A model generated the notes under the pieces. It did no database searches and was not told the origin of the DNA. It saw only the letters and a list, made by a program, of their open reading frames with translations. A stretch of DNA of 64,000 nt from Macquaria australasica. Taxonomy: Eukaryota; Chordata; Actinopteri; Centrarchiformes; Percichthyidae. The position numbers and the translations under genes are program-made. Where the stretch lies: NCBI GenBank assembly GCA_005408345.1, contig SEMN01001323.1, forward strand, positions 1 through 64,000. Reading direction: 5' to 3'. This document shows, piece by piece, positions 52,151-63,346 of this stretch (positions within the stretch are counted from its first letter, which is position 1; every line of letters starts with the position of its first letter).

Positions 52151-54274
52151 AAAACAGATGTACGACTAGGCATTATAAAATGGAAGAGGGTAATGTTTCA
52201 TAGCAGCTAATCAAAGCACAGAAGCTCAAGTTTATTGCAGTTCATTATAAAGCCAGTGGTGGGTGATATTGTATAACCTAATGAAGGCTCTCTCCTGGAG
52301 CGCAGATCTGGCTCATTAAAAACGCCCACTTATATTAACAATAATCTGATGATATAGAACAACTGAATAGCCTAGATCTTTTTAAATAAACAAATAGCCT
52401 TGGACACAGGGGTGAGCAGGCAGACAAAGGATCAAAGTCTGATCAATTATGAGTCTGACTCTCAGCCATCACATTTCAGCCTCAGGAAATTCTTCGGGGG
52501 ATATGTTTTCTGGTGTCGCACTGACAGAAGTGGTGCGGTGTGGTTGAATTCACAAAACAATGAACACTTCATTTCAGCATAATTGTCATCTTCCTCCTCA
52601 GTTTTAGTTCAAATCTGCTTGTCATTTAACTTCCTGGGTTAATTCATTGTGTTTTAGAAAGCCTGTTGCATTCATTGTAATAATGCTGTAACAAAAGTAA
52701 GAATTAGCTCTAAAAAAAAAAAATCATCAAAAATATGTCCAGGTAATTTATCTAACTTGGCATTCATATCTAAAGGTAATTTTCCTCTGAATACTGTGCT
52801 GAGGTGTGGCCATGAATGTAGTACAAAATTCACACACAAACATGCATCACAAAAGCAAACTGAAGCCGGCATACATTTCACTGTGTGCTTGCTTCAAAGT
52901 AGCACACTGTACACTTTTACATACCATTTTCTTCTTCTGCCTGATTTTTGCTTGCTAACTAGTTCTACACCATTTAAGCTATCAGCACAGTTCAAAGCAA
53001 AATTGAACTTTGGTAGAATGTTGGGTCGCATGCCTTAAGCTTATTAAGGATATTTCACCACGATGTGGACTCACATCATGTCCAGGTAACTGTACAACCT
53101 AACACAAGTTAAATTTTGCTTTAAAATGTTGCGTACATTCTGAAATAAGTTGCAACCACTCAGATTCTTGATTTGATTTATAGTTTTAACAGTTTAAGTT
53201 TAAAAGTCATTTTTGGCCCTATTAAATCAATTCATTTTCATTCAGCTCTGCTAGAGTGGGTGATGTCATAATCTAGTTTGTCCTTATAGTTAAATATAAC
53301 TATAAAAACTGAAATGCAATCTTTCTGATTTTTACAGATACAGTGATCTAGAAAATTCCTGGCAACACCAGGGGCCAACTGGGGGTGGCATTAAATCGAA
53401 AAGTAACCGAGACTTAGCTCCTTCACTACCATTGGTGTTTTTGTTTTTGTTCTTTTGTTCTGTGTTTCTTTTGCTTGTTGAAACAGTAGTCAAATATCTG
53501 ATAGTGCAGCTCAATAATATATAGTACATGTTTTTCTCTTTAAATAAAGACTGTTTAAATAAAGATGTATTATTCTTTTTTCTTAGCCAACTGCAACATT
53601 TAACATTTAAGGCTTAAGGCATGCCATGTGCATTTGCAAGATACACTGCACTGCAACACTATACATATAACATATACATATAACCTGTATTAAGTGAATA
53701 CATGTTAAATGTACATACACCATGTGTTTCATATATTTCTGTAATTTATATCTATATCAATGCAATAATATGTATTTGCATTTCGTATACATATCAGTGC
53801 AAGAACATATGAGACAGAAATTAGAAACATGTATTTTACATACATATAAGTAACATATTCAAGTTATGAGCACACCATGTTTTTCATAAATGAAATGTAT
53901 ATATCACGCATATATAGCAAAAGCATTAACATCTTTACATAAAGATGTATTACTCTTTTTTTTTAGCTAACTGCAACATTTAACAGTTAAGGCTTTAAAA
54001 AAAGTTAGTCAAACTATAATAACTGTGTAACTTCACTTACCCCCCCCCCCCCATCAACATAATGCTCTACTGTGTGCGAGCACAAGCAACATGTTTCTGG
54101 CTGAAGTTCACTAAAAAACAACAACTTTGTGAAAACTCCACACAGTACCTTTAAAGATAGGAGCTTGGAGCGTTTGTGTGCAGAGAAGCTAAAAGTTTGC
54201 AGCATGCAGAAAAGAAACCGGAGGCACACCTTGCAATGATTGTTGTAGCTACGGTAGCTACATAGGCCTTGTAG
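52151..54274. other. Unassigned AT-rich stretch with a 58 bp direct repeat
   Basis: aaagatgtattattctttt...aactgcaacatttaac is present at about 53562-53615 and again at 53943-53998 with few changes. 53640-53930 between them is rich in atacatat-type words. A C12 run is at 54041-54052. 54053-54274 is unrelated to the BEL/Pao remnant that follows. Confidence 0.45.
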
Positions 54275-57007
54275 CGGAATGTACCATGCTGGTTTGTTAT
54301 CGAGTTCAGGCTGTGGAACCTTCTCAGCATCTCCTCTGGTTATTATGTCACTCATGAAATGGACATAATCCTTATAATACTGCTCATTTTTTCTCAGTCG
54401 TCGCTCTAATGATGTGAGCCTATAAACTGCACTCTGTTTATTATCTGGGAGATTAGGTTTGTCTGTCTTAAAGGGAAGTGGGAGTTCATAGTAGCCATCT
54501 TCCTTCTGTTTTATACCTTCTTTCACTTTAGACATGAAGAGAAGATCTTCCTGAGAAACTGGGTTATCGTCTGTGGTGTGGTCAGTGAAATCAGATTCAA
54601 GAGCCCTGATTATGTCTGTTGGGTTGACCTCTTTAACTTCAGTTTTGCATACAAAGTGTACTTCTCTCTTCAGCTCAACTGATGGCTGCACGGTAGGTAT
54701 CACTTGTTGCACTATGATTCTGTGACTGGTTCCTATTGCATCACTGTAGTCACTACCTGGATTTGAACAGCCGACGATGCTCCTGCCGAGATCAGTTCGC
54801 TGGGCATATGGATGATTTTCTTCTCCAGACAGGATCTCTCTTGGTAGAAGGGCTTGTTGGCAGTTATAGCCGATCAAAAGGCCTACTTCACAATACAATG
54901 GTGGTGGAATCTTGTCTGCCAACTGTTCCAAGTGAGACCATTTTAGAGCCGTTTCAGAAGTTGGAATGTGAGACCTGTCTGCTGGAATGAACTCTCGTGT
55001 GAAAAGTGGTGGCAATAGAATCCTTTTCTCTAAGTTGTATCCTCTCACTTGTAGATTGGCCAGTTTCTTACAGGGTATGACTGTTGATCTTGTAGACATT
55101 GTGGATAGCCGCAAACTGACATTCTCTTTGTTTGTATTGAGGTCTTCTGCCACTTCATCTAAGATAAAAGTTGTATCGCTCTGTGTGTCTAAGAGCGCAT
55201 AGACAAGAACTTCTTGATCCGGATGTTTGGTGGATGAGACCCAGGCCGGTACGATTGAAGATATTTGTGTGCTTAGGCCTTCTTGTATGACTCTATTGGT
55301 AGTTGCTGTTGCAGCTATTCCTTTGGTGCTTACCTTGTCCTTTGAGGTGTCGTTTTCTTTCGGAGGTGTCATCCTTCGATATTCCTTGAAGTTGTCATCA
55401 TGCAAACATGTTGGGTGTTTCTTCTGACACCTTTCACATGTGCTCTTGTTATCACACCTTCTTGAGTGATGACCAGTCTTTAAGCATCCAAAGCAAAGCT
55501 TCTCTGCATGCACAAACTTGACACGATCTTGAACTGTCTTTTCACCGAACCTTCTGCACTTGGCGAGGACGTGTCCTCTGGCAATTTCTGCAGGACCTTT
55601 TGACTTTCATTGCAGTCATTGAGAACTTCCAATGTCTTAATGTGGGGCATCGCAGCCTCACAGCTCTTGAGGAAGTCTGCAAATTCTCTTAGTTCACAAC
55701 CATCCTTAGAACTTATTTTTGGCCATGCGTGTAGCTTGTCTCTGAAGGACTTCCCAATTATGAATGGGTCTCCAAAGCGTTTTCCATATGCTGCTTCAGT
55801 GCCTAGTAGGAAAAATCCTTCAACGGCTTTCTTTGCTACGCCGCCTAAGTACTTTCTTAGGTAGTACAGTTTTTCGTTCTTTGGGATGTTTTTCCTGTCT
55901 ATTAATGTTTCAAAAGATAGTTGCCAGTCTTTGAACTTCAAAGGATCTCCAGTGAATAGTGCAGGCTCTGGTGTTGGAAGACGATTGGCACTTATGGCTT
56001 CTGCTAGCTGTTCTGCACTTGAGGCATGGGCATTAAAGTCTGTGGAGCTTGAGGTGCTAATTGCAGATTTTGGGGAGTGAAAGCTTGACTTGTTACTGGC
56101 AGAGATTGAGGAATGAATGGAGGACTTGTGGGGTCCTCCACAAGAACCTGACATTCTCCTGCTGGATTGACATCATACAGCAAGTCAGCTCCTTCATAAA
56201 TGTCTTCAACTTGATCATAAACCTTTATTCGAGCCTTTGCAGCGTTCAACTTCTTCACCTCTTCTAGGCGTTCAAGCTTTCTACGTTTCTCTTGCATTGT
56301 TTGGCTAGGTTCTCAGATTCAAACTGTGCCAGCCGTTGTTTATCTTCAGCCTCTAATCTTTGCAGTTCTGTTGCTTCCTTGTCTTGTTCATCCAACACTG
56401 CCAGAACTTCCTGTGATGCGGCAACTTCAGCCGCAGCCTCATTTCTCCTGACTGAGAGGATGCTTGAGCGGTTAGAACCACATTTTGATCGATGAGACAG
56501 TGGCTTTGATAAAGAACCTGTTGAATCTAGGATTGATCCAGCATCAGGCCAAGGTTCTTCCTCTTCATCTGCTTTATGCTCTTCAAGTCGCCTTTCTGCC
56601 TTTCGAATAATGAATCCTGAGAGCGCTACGCACGTGTCAACTCTGCGCCACAGATCTGGTTCAGGGGTTTGCATTTGACGTAGCTCTTCATAAATTACCT
56701 TTACATCAGAACAAGTGCTTTCCATGTTCTTAATCAGTTCATTCAGTTCGTCTTTGGAGGCGTCATCAGTCAATATTTCCTTGCCTATTCTTGCATGATA
56801 CCTCCACTTCTCAGACGATTCTGTACCGACGTTGTACACTCTTCAGTCTTTCTTCTTGAAGTTCTCTTCCCTTTTCTGTTAGAGTTCGTGTTCTTTCACT
56901 TCTTCATGGCCTTTCCATTTCTTCTGTGAATTCAGTGTCTGTAGCTTCAGGTTGAGCAGGTGATTTGGTATTTTTATGGCAGATCTCAGTATTTGTGTCT
57001 GACATTT
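54275..57007 (-). pseudogene. BEL/Pao LTR retrotransposon gag-protease remnant
   Basis: A possible gag start lies at 57005-57007 (MSDTNTEICHKN). After a stop and a frameshift near 56820, coiled-coil-rich gag follows: KWRYHARIGKEILTDDASKD, RRVDTCVALSGFIIRKAERR, EEVKKLNAAKARIKVYDQVE. Then comes a DUF1759-like block (LFTGDPLKFKDWQLSFETLI, KLYYLRKYLGGVAKKAVEGF), a CCHC knuckle CFGCLKTGHHSRRC, a second Cys/His cluster CERCQKKHPTCLH, and a DUF1758-type aspartic protease (VYALLDTQSDTTFILDEV). The frame runs on to PELDNKPAWYIPLQG (54280), just where the reverse transcriptase should begin, and is cut there. Frame changes lie near 56820, 56280, 56050 and 55500. No LTR is recognised. Confidence 0.75.
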
Positions 57008-57299
57008 TGAGATAACGTGAATGGCCATAGAATGTGTGTGACTATTAAACTTTCTATTAGGCCATGTGCAAATGTGAGCTACAGTAGGCGTAAATTTAAG
57101 TAGCCAGGAAGGTTGTTGATAACTGTATGAATTCCTTAACAACTGTGTGAGCATTATGTGAGAAGCCTAATTTCTAAGTATAGACTCCAATATTGCATCA
57201 AATAACTGTATCAGCACTTAAACTTATCTAAACTTCAAGTTGACTTCAGTTTCAAACAAAAATACGAAAATTGGAAATTACTTTGGCACAAATATTCAA

Positions 57300-58662
57300 G
57301 TTCATAAGTGTACTTGGTACCAGAACACCTTAGGCCGCAGGTCGATGATCGACTTTGTGGTCGTATCATCAGATCTGCGGCCGTATGTCTTGGACACTCG
57401 GGTGAAGAGAGGGGCAGAGCTGTCAACTGATCACCACTTGGTGGTGAGTTGGATAAGATGGCAGGGATGGCTGCCGGACAGACCTGGCAAACCTAAACGT
57501 GTAGTGAGGGTGAACTGGGAACGTCTGGCGGAGGGCCCTGTCCACGAGATCTTCAACTCCCACCTCCGGAAGAACTTCTCGCGCATCCCGGGGGAGGTTG
57601 GGGACATGGAAACAGAGTGGGCCATGTTCAAAGCCTCCATTGCTGAGGCGGCCAGGAGCTGTGGTCAGAAGGTCGTCAAGCTGAACCGAAGGAAGGAAGC
57701 TTTTTCGGGCTTGGCTAGCCCAGAGGTCTCCTGAAGCAGCGGACAGGTACCGGGAGGCCAGAAGGACGACGGCCTCGGTGGTCACCAAAGCAAAAACACG
57801 GGTGTGGGAGGAGTTTGGGGAGGCTATGGAGAAGGACTTTCGGTTGGCCTCAAGGAAGATCTGGCAAACCGTTAGACGACTCAGGAACGAAAAGTGGGGC
57901 TTGGCCCAGGCCGTGTTCGGCAGGGGAGGAGAGCTGCTAACCCGGACTGGGGATGTTGTCGAGCAGTGGAAAGAGCACTTTGAGGAACTCCTCAACCCGA
58001 CCAACATGTCCTCAGTGGAGGAGGCAGAGTTTGAAGACTCGGGGGAAGACTCACCCATATCCCTGGCAGAAGTCTCCAAGGTAGTCAAAGAGCTTCTTGG
58101 TGGCAAGGCGCCAGGTGTGGATGAGATTCGCCCTGAGATGCTGAAGGCTCTGGACATTGTTGGGCTGTCTTGGCTGACACGCCTCTTCAGTGTCGCATGG
58201 AGGTCGGGGACAGTGCCTGTGGAGTGGCAGACCGGGGTGGTGGTTCCCGTCTTCAAAAAGGGGGACCGGAGGGTGTGCTCCAATTACCGTGGTATCACAC
58301 TGCTCAGCCTCCCCGGGAAAGTTTATTCCAGGGTGCTGGAAAGGAGACTACGACCGATTGTCGAACCTCGGATCCAGGAGGAGCAATGTGGATTCCGTCC
58401 TGGCCGTGGCACAGTGGACCAGCTCTTTACTCTTGCAGGGCTGCTGGGGGTTCATGGGAGTTTGCCCATCCAGTCTACATGTGTTTTGTCGACTTGGAGA
58501 AGGCTTTCGACCGTGTCCCCCGGGGGGTCCTGTGGGGGGTACTGCGGGAGTATGGGGTACCGGGGTCGCTGCTACAAGCCATCCGGTCCCTATATAACCG
58601 AAGTGAGTGCTGTGTCCGCATTCTCGGCACAAAGTCAAACACGTTCCAAGTGGGTGTTAACA
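57300..58662 (+). pseudogene. Rex3/RTE fragment (copy B): endonuclease end to RT
   Basis: Starts in the endonuclease C-terminus: TLGRRSMIDFVVVSSDLRPY, LSTDHHLVVSW (catalytic S-T-D-H-H). The linker RKNFSRIPGEVGDMETEW and RKIWQTVRRLRNEKWGLAQ follows, then RT blocks GGKAPGVDEIRPEML, WQTGVVVPVFKKGDRR, QCGFRPGRGTVDQLF and MCFVDLEKAFDRVP. It stops at TKSNTFQVGV (58655), before motif B. Frameshifts lie near 57705 and at 58446-58450, where five G replace the six in copy A. It is truncated at both ends. It is in opposite orientation to copy A (12.3-14 kb), with which it shares about 700 bases. Confidence 0.85.
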
Positions 58663-60175
58663 AGTAATTTCTCCAGTGTGTCATGACAGTGGCTACCAGG
58701 TATCTACCAGGTAGATTTCGAATGTAAACAGTTTGGCTCAAAGAGGAGTTTCTTTACCAATCACATGGGATTCGCATTCACACACCATAATAGTTAGTAG
58801 GAAGTAGGAGAGAGTATTCAGAATTGATTTGAGTCTGTGCAATTCCTTATTTCTAATTATCGCTGTTTCCCAGTTCCCTATGGGACCCTGAAACACTGTT
58901 TCTGCCTGACCCACTGGGTAACAGTCTGGAATAGCACATACTGGAACATATTTCTGCACACGTGGCAGCATGATCAACTCACCAAGAAAGTCAAGTTTGG
59001 ATGTGCTTCCAAGGTCCCATACTCCAAAGACATGCAGGTCAAGTGAATGGATGCTCAGACCTGCCTGGAGGTGTGAATGTGTTTTAAGTGTTATCTCTGT
59101 GATAGATTGGTGACCTTTCTTGCTGAACCTGAAAAGGAAAATGTGGAAAATGGATGAATTTCTACACCTTCCCTCACACTGATGTACATGCAATCTTACT
59201 TTCATTCACACATTGTGTCACATGCTGTTTCTGTCTCTCTTATCCATGTACAACAACACAGTACATAGAGATACAACGCACCATGTGAGGACTTGTCACA
59301 TGGTGGAATTCTAATAAAACTGCCTAGCAAAGTTGAAGTCTCAGGCCAATGCTTTCTTCTCGTATTTTGAAAAACCCAATGGGACTCACACAAGAACCAC
59401 TCATATGAACAGATTCATTCTTAAGACACTTTTTTTAAAAATTAAGATAACTTGTCACATTCAGAAACTTTGTCATATTTATAACAAAAAGTTTGAATTT
59501 TCTCTTTGCACGTGAATGAAGTGAGTGGTCAAGACCTGTTATGAGTCTAACCCTCCTCCAAAGGGGGAAGAACACTTGTTTAGAATTAGAGAAGAAGAAT
59601 TACAATGCCTTAATCTGAACTGATATTTGGATGTGTTACCAAAATGAACTACAAAAAAAAGAAACAATGTAAAAGTAATGTTCTGTTCACTGTATTAATG
59701 TGATGTGCATCACAGCTGCCAATTTACTGACAGGTGTCACAAGGGGCACTTTTTTTTAGAATTCATTGGCAGTATTTTGGCATGACAACTTATACAATTC
59801 AGTTAGTTAGGAAAATCATCACACTTAACAGCTGCCTCAGAGTCTTTATGCAGGTCTATTTGAATATCCTCCACAATAACACCTCACAGTGTAACATCAA
59901 CTGTATTGGAATGTTTTCTCTCTGTCACATTGTATGCCTTCCATTATAGTCATGGACGACATTGCTTAAGCAAGACATTATTTGGCATCAAACTTCATAT
60001 AAAACCATTCTCTCTTTATTTCTGTCATGGTACCCCTCTGCATCAGCAGCTGTATTTACCAGAATAATACTTTTTCTGGTTTCCTAATACCACTACTTAA
60101 ACTGTGTGAGTGTGAAGTTGTTTTTTAACTGTTTTTGTTAATGAAACTCCATATCCTTATATAGCAATTTGGGGG
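58663..60175. other. Unassigned stretch
   Basis: Apart from the diverged retroposon at 59013-59157, no features are seen. The longest frame (58738-59205 minus) has no recognisable domain. Confidence 0.45.
59013..59157 (+). repeat. Diverged SINE-like / RTE-tail copy
   Basis: Shares ccaaagacatgcaggt, ggtgtgaatgtg, ctgtgatagattggtgacc and a terminal aaaatggatgaa with the copy at 10515-10755, in the same order, with deletions between. Confidence 0.5.
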
Positions 60176-60525
60176 TGTAGCGACAATCACTACCGCGGGT
60201 CTGTCAACAGAGAACTTATCACACGCTGGAAGTGTGTAGGAGCCGTTCAGCCCGTTTATTTACATCTATTTACAACTATTTACAACACTCTTGACGTTCT
60301 GGTCCTCTGGCCCGGTCTGTCATTCCGGCCAGCGTGGTTCCTCTCAGGACGCGTTCTCCACTTCTTCCTGGCCAGCTTCTTCAGGGCTGCCACTACTAAT
60401 ATATAAGCACAGATTGATTAATGCACTGCACCTGTGTTTCTCAGGGCTACCCGCACTGAGCTCCTGAGCCACTCCTCCACTTTTCCCACTCTGCAGCCAA
60501 GCTCAAACCACACCCCACCACCACA
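60176..60525 (-). mobile_element. Solo LTR with 5 bp target-site duplication
   Basis: 350 bp with termini tgtagcgac and accacca-ca, so both ends follow TG..CA. ggggg occurs directly outside each end (60171-60175 and 60526-60530). In LTR sense (minus) it starts tgtggtggtggggtgtggtt, carries tgtaaatagatgtaaataaa (a polyadenylation-like AATAAA), and ends gtagtgattgtcgctaca. No internal region remains. The superfamily is not determinable from the LTR alone. Confidence 0.75.
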
Positions 60526-60530
60526 GGGGG

Positions 60531-61170
60531 CATCAATTATACTTTAAGATCAAATTTATGAATGTGGGCGTCATTATGAACAGGTGGCAATTTAGTTTAT
60601 GCAGTTAAGAGTTTTGTGAAAATTACCTGGAACACTCGTACAAACAAACTTCACAGAAATAAGTAAGATATATTTAGGAGAAGAATATGAAAATGTCCTT
60701 GTAAGAGGCCCACTGAATCCTGGGAGGTCTGCCACTTGGGTCCTGACTGGAATATCTCAAAAACTTTGAGATGATTCCCCAGGAAGCTTTGTACAGGCAT
60801 TCATGACATCATTCAGAGGATAAATCCTACTGACTTTGATTATCCCCTGACTTTACTTCTAATCTCCTTGAGGTTCACATTTTTGGTTTGGATGAATTAA
60901 CATTCAGTACAGACATTCCTGCTCAAACATTGGCATGATCTGACAATTTTATGACAATATGAAAAGCAAGCTCTGTTGCTGTGATAAACCCTTGTGTGGT
61001 GTTCGTATTTTTGTTATTTACCCAATGTTTGTCTACTCACTACCCAAAATAGTTTAGCTGTCTTCACTTCAGCACTGGAGCTGAGAGTGTCGGAGCAGTT
61101 TCCATCCCCCTTCTTTATTTCCATTACAGTTAGTTTGTAGTTTGGTCATTTTGAGACAAGACTCGATTTG
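60531..61170. other. Unassigned stretch
   Basis: No features recognised between the solo LTR and the Harbinger element. Confidence 0.4.
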
Positions 61171-61410
61171 TTAGGCTGCATTCAGATCAAATCAGGTGCT
61201 GAGGCGAAAAATGCCAGTCCTCCCATTCATTGGAACATTTGTAAGTGCGTTTAGGCTGCGGCAGTGGGGACCGCAGGGGATGCTGAAAAAAAAAAAAACA
61301 CAACCCGAAGTCACGCTGCGGTGGCCAATCGCGTAAGCCGGCGATCAGACTGGAAGATGCCCAGGGGGAGAAGAACCTTGTTTACCATGTAGCAGTGCAG
61401 CATTCAGCAG

Positions 61411-62430
61411 ATGGAAGAGAGACTGATCACAACCGTGATGACCTTTCCAGAGCTGTACAATCCTGCCATGAGGAAGTACAAAGACGTTAATCGCTGTGCA
61501 GTTGCTTGATGTTCTATCGTTCTTTGAGTTGGGATTCTGGTTAGTATTTCTACTTGTGCTACAATCACCATGGCTAGCAAATGCTCCCAGCATGAATGAC
61601 CAAAACACAATGGAGTGGAGTGTAACGTTATATTTCACATGTAGTCACTCAATTTGGTCTTGTGCACCAGTTTAAAAGACACCGTAATGATAGGCCTCGC
61701 ATCCTGGTTGGTTATTGAAAGCAAATGTGTTTTTGCACGTGGGACCCAGCATGCCGGCAGCATGGCTAGTGAATGCTGACAACAACAATTTTAGATCTAC
61801 ATACACTATGTGCTTACACAACAGTTTAAAACACATCATGCTTACATGCCAAGTGTCATTATTTATTAGTTTTAGAAGGAGGAGGACGCTAAGAAGAAGT
61901 GGAGAAATCTCTGAGACAAATACAGGAAGGAGCGCATCGCTGAGATGGAGAGGCGAAGCTGATCGGCAGCACAGCCCAAGAGGACATGAAAATTCATGCC
62001 ACTGCTTCAATTCCTGGAGCCCTACGCCCAGGAGAGGCAGACATGCCCCAACATGGGGCATGATACAGGTTCCCAAACATACAGTCTCTTAGCATCTGAG
62101 CCAAGCTTTGCCTGAGGAGAACTGATGCCCTTTGCCTCATGATGACCTTTGAGTGCCCCCGCACACCCGCACCTGGTCCAGCCCCAGTCCAGTCACACCA
62201 GGTACTTCCAGCCCTGTCACACTTGGTCCTTCATGCCCCCTGCAGAGCCCAAGAGAGGACACAGAGCTCTTTGAGGCCCAGGGGATGAACTCACTTTCAG
62301 CCATCGTCAAGACGAAGATGACTATTTTGGATGCAGCCTGGCGGAAACTCTGAAGAGACTTTCGCCAGCAAAGAAGTGGCTGCTGCAGTGTGGCATTGAG
62401 CATATAGTGTATGAAGTCGAGTTTGGGGAT
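61411..62430 (+). pseudogene. Harbinger MADF/BESS protein, degraded
   Basis: Exon 1 (61411-61500) reads MEERLITTVMTFPELYNPAM and RKYKDVNRC, the N-terminal helix of a MADF domain. After an intron-like gap, exon 2 (61875-62100) reads KKKWRNL, a stop, DKYRKERIAEMERRS, a stop, SAAQPKRT and FMPLLQFLEPYAQERQTC. The C-terminal BESS region (62300-62430) reads DEDDYFGCSLAETLKRL and SPAKKWLLQCGIEHIVYEVE. In the family this protein binds the transposon ends and partners the transposase. Three or more nonsense codons make this copy non-functional. Confidence 0.7.
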
Positions 62431-63346
62431 GGACAGGGATTCTGGGCACAGCATATATATGTATGCTCTATTTATGTGAAATGCTAGATTTATGATATGA
62501 TTTATAAATTTATTTCCACAAGGTGGTGGGTTTATATTTGTGTTCAATGTTTTGCATAAGGTGGTGGGTTTTTCTTTGTCATTTTTCTTTTGTAATATTT
62601 TGGAGTGTAATATACTTGAGTGCAATACATTATTAACTTGAGTGCAATAAACACTTTGAATATACACTGGTGTCACATTTCTTATCATTTCTTACCCTTT
62701 GGTCAGTAGGTACTCTGATGATTTAAGAGGATGTTATACTGTTTTACACTTACTGAGCATTTAATTAGAAACACATGTTTTTGTTCCTATCAATAATGTT
62801 GACCATGGAGTTGTCTGACCTCTTTGGTCAACAGTATTGATAATCCTATTACACATTTTAAGTTGCCACAGATCTAGGAGAAACGATTATCCTGAAATAA
62901 CAGATGATTTCTCCACAAAGCATCATACATCCAAAATTCCTTCAAACTAATTAGTAAACACCACTAGATTTAATGAAGCAGCGAAATAGCGCCATTAGTT
63001 GCAAAAGTCAGAAACTTAAAAAAATAAACATTAACTGCAGTGGATGTGTTTGTGCTCACTTGCTTACCATGAAAATAAGCAGATGTTTGTGACATTTTCT
63101 GTCAAAATGATTTCACCTTTTACACTTTACACTATAATACTTATAATCAAGATAATGCCCTCCAAGAAATCGCCACCACCCACTATGACCTCAAAAGTTA
63201 CACCAGTCAGGAAATTATTTTGCTCAGAGTCTCTAATATGTTGCTTGGTACCTCAAACAACATTGTGCTGCCAGGAGACTACACCAGCAGGGAAGGAAAA
63301 ATACTCTGCAACCTTGTTGTGGATGGAGAAAGCCTCTCTAGAAGAG

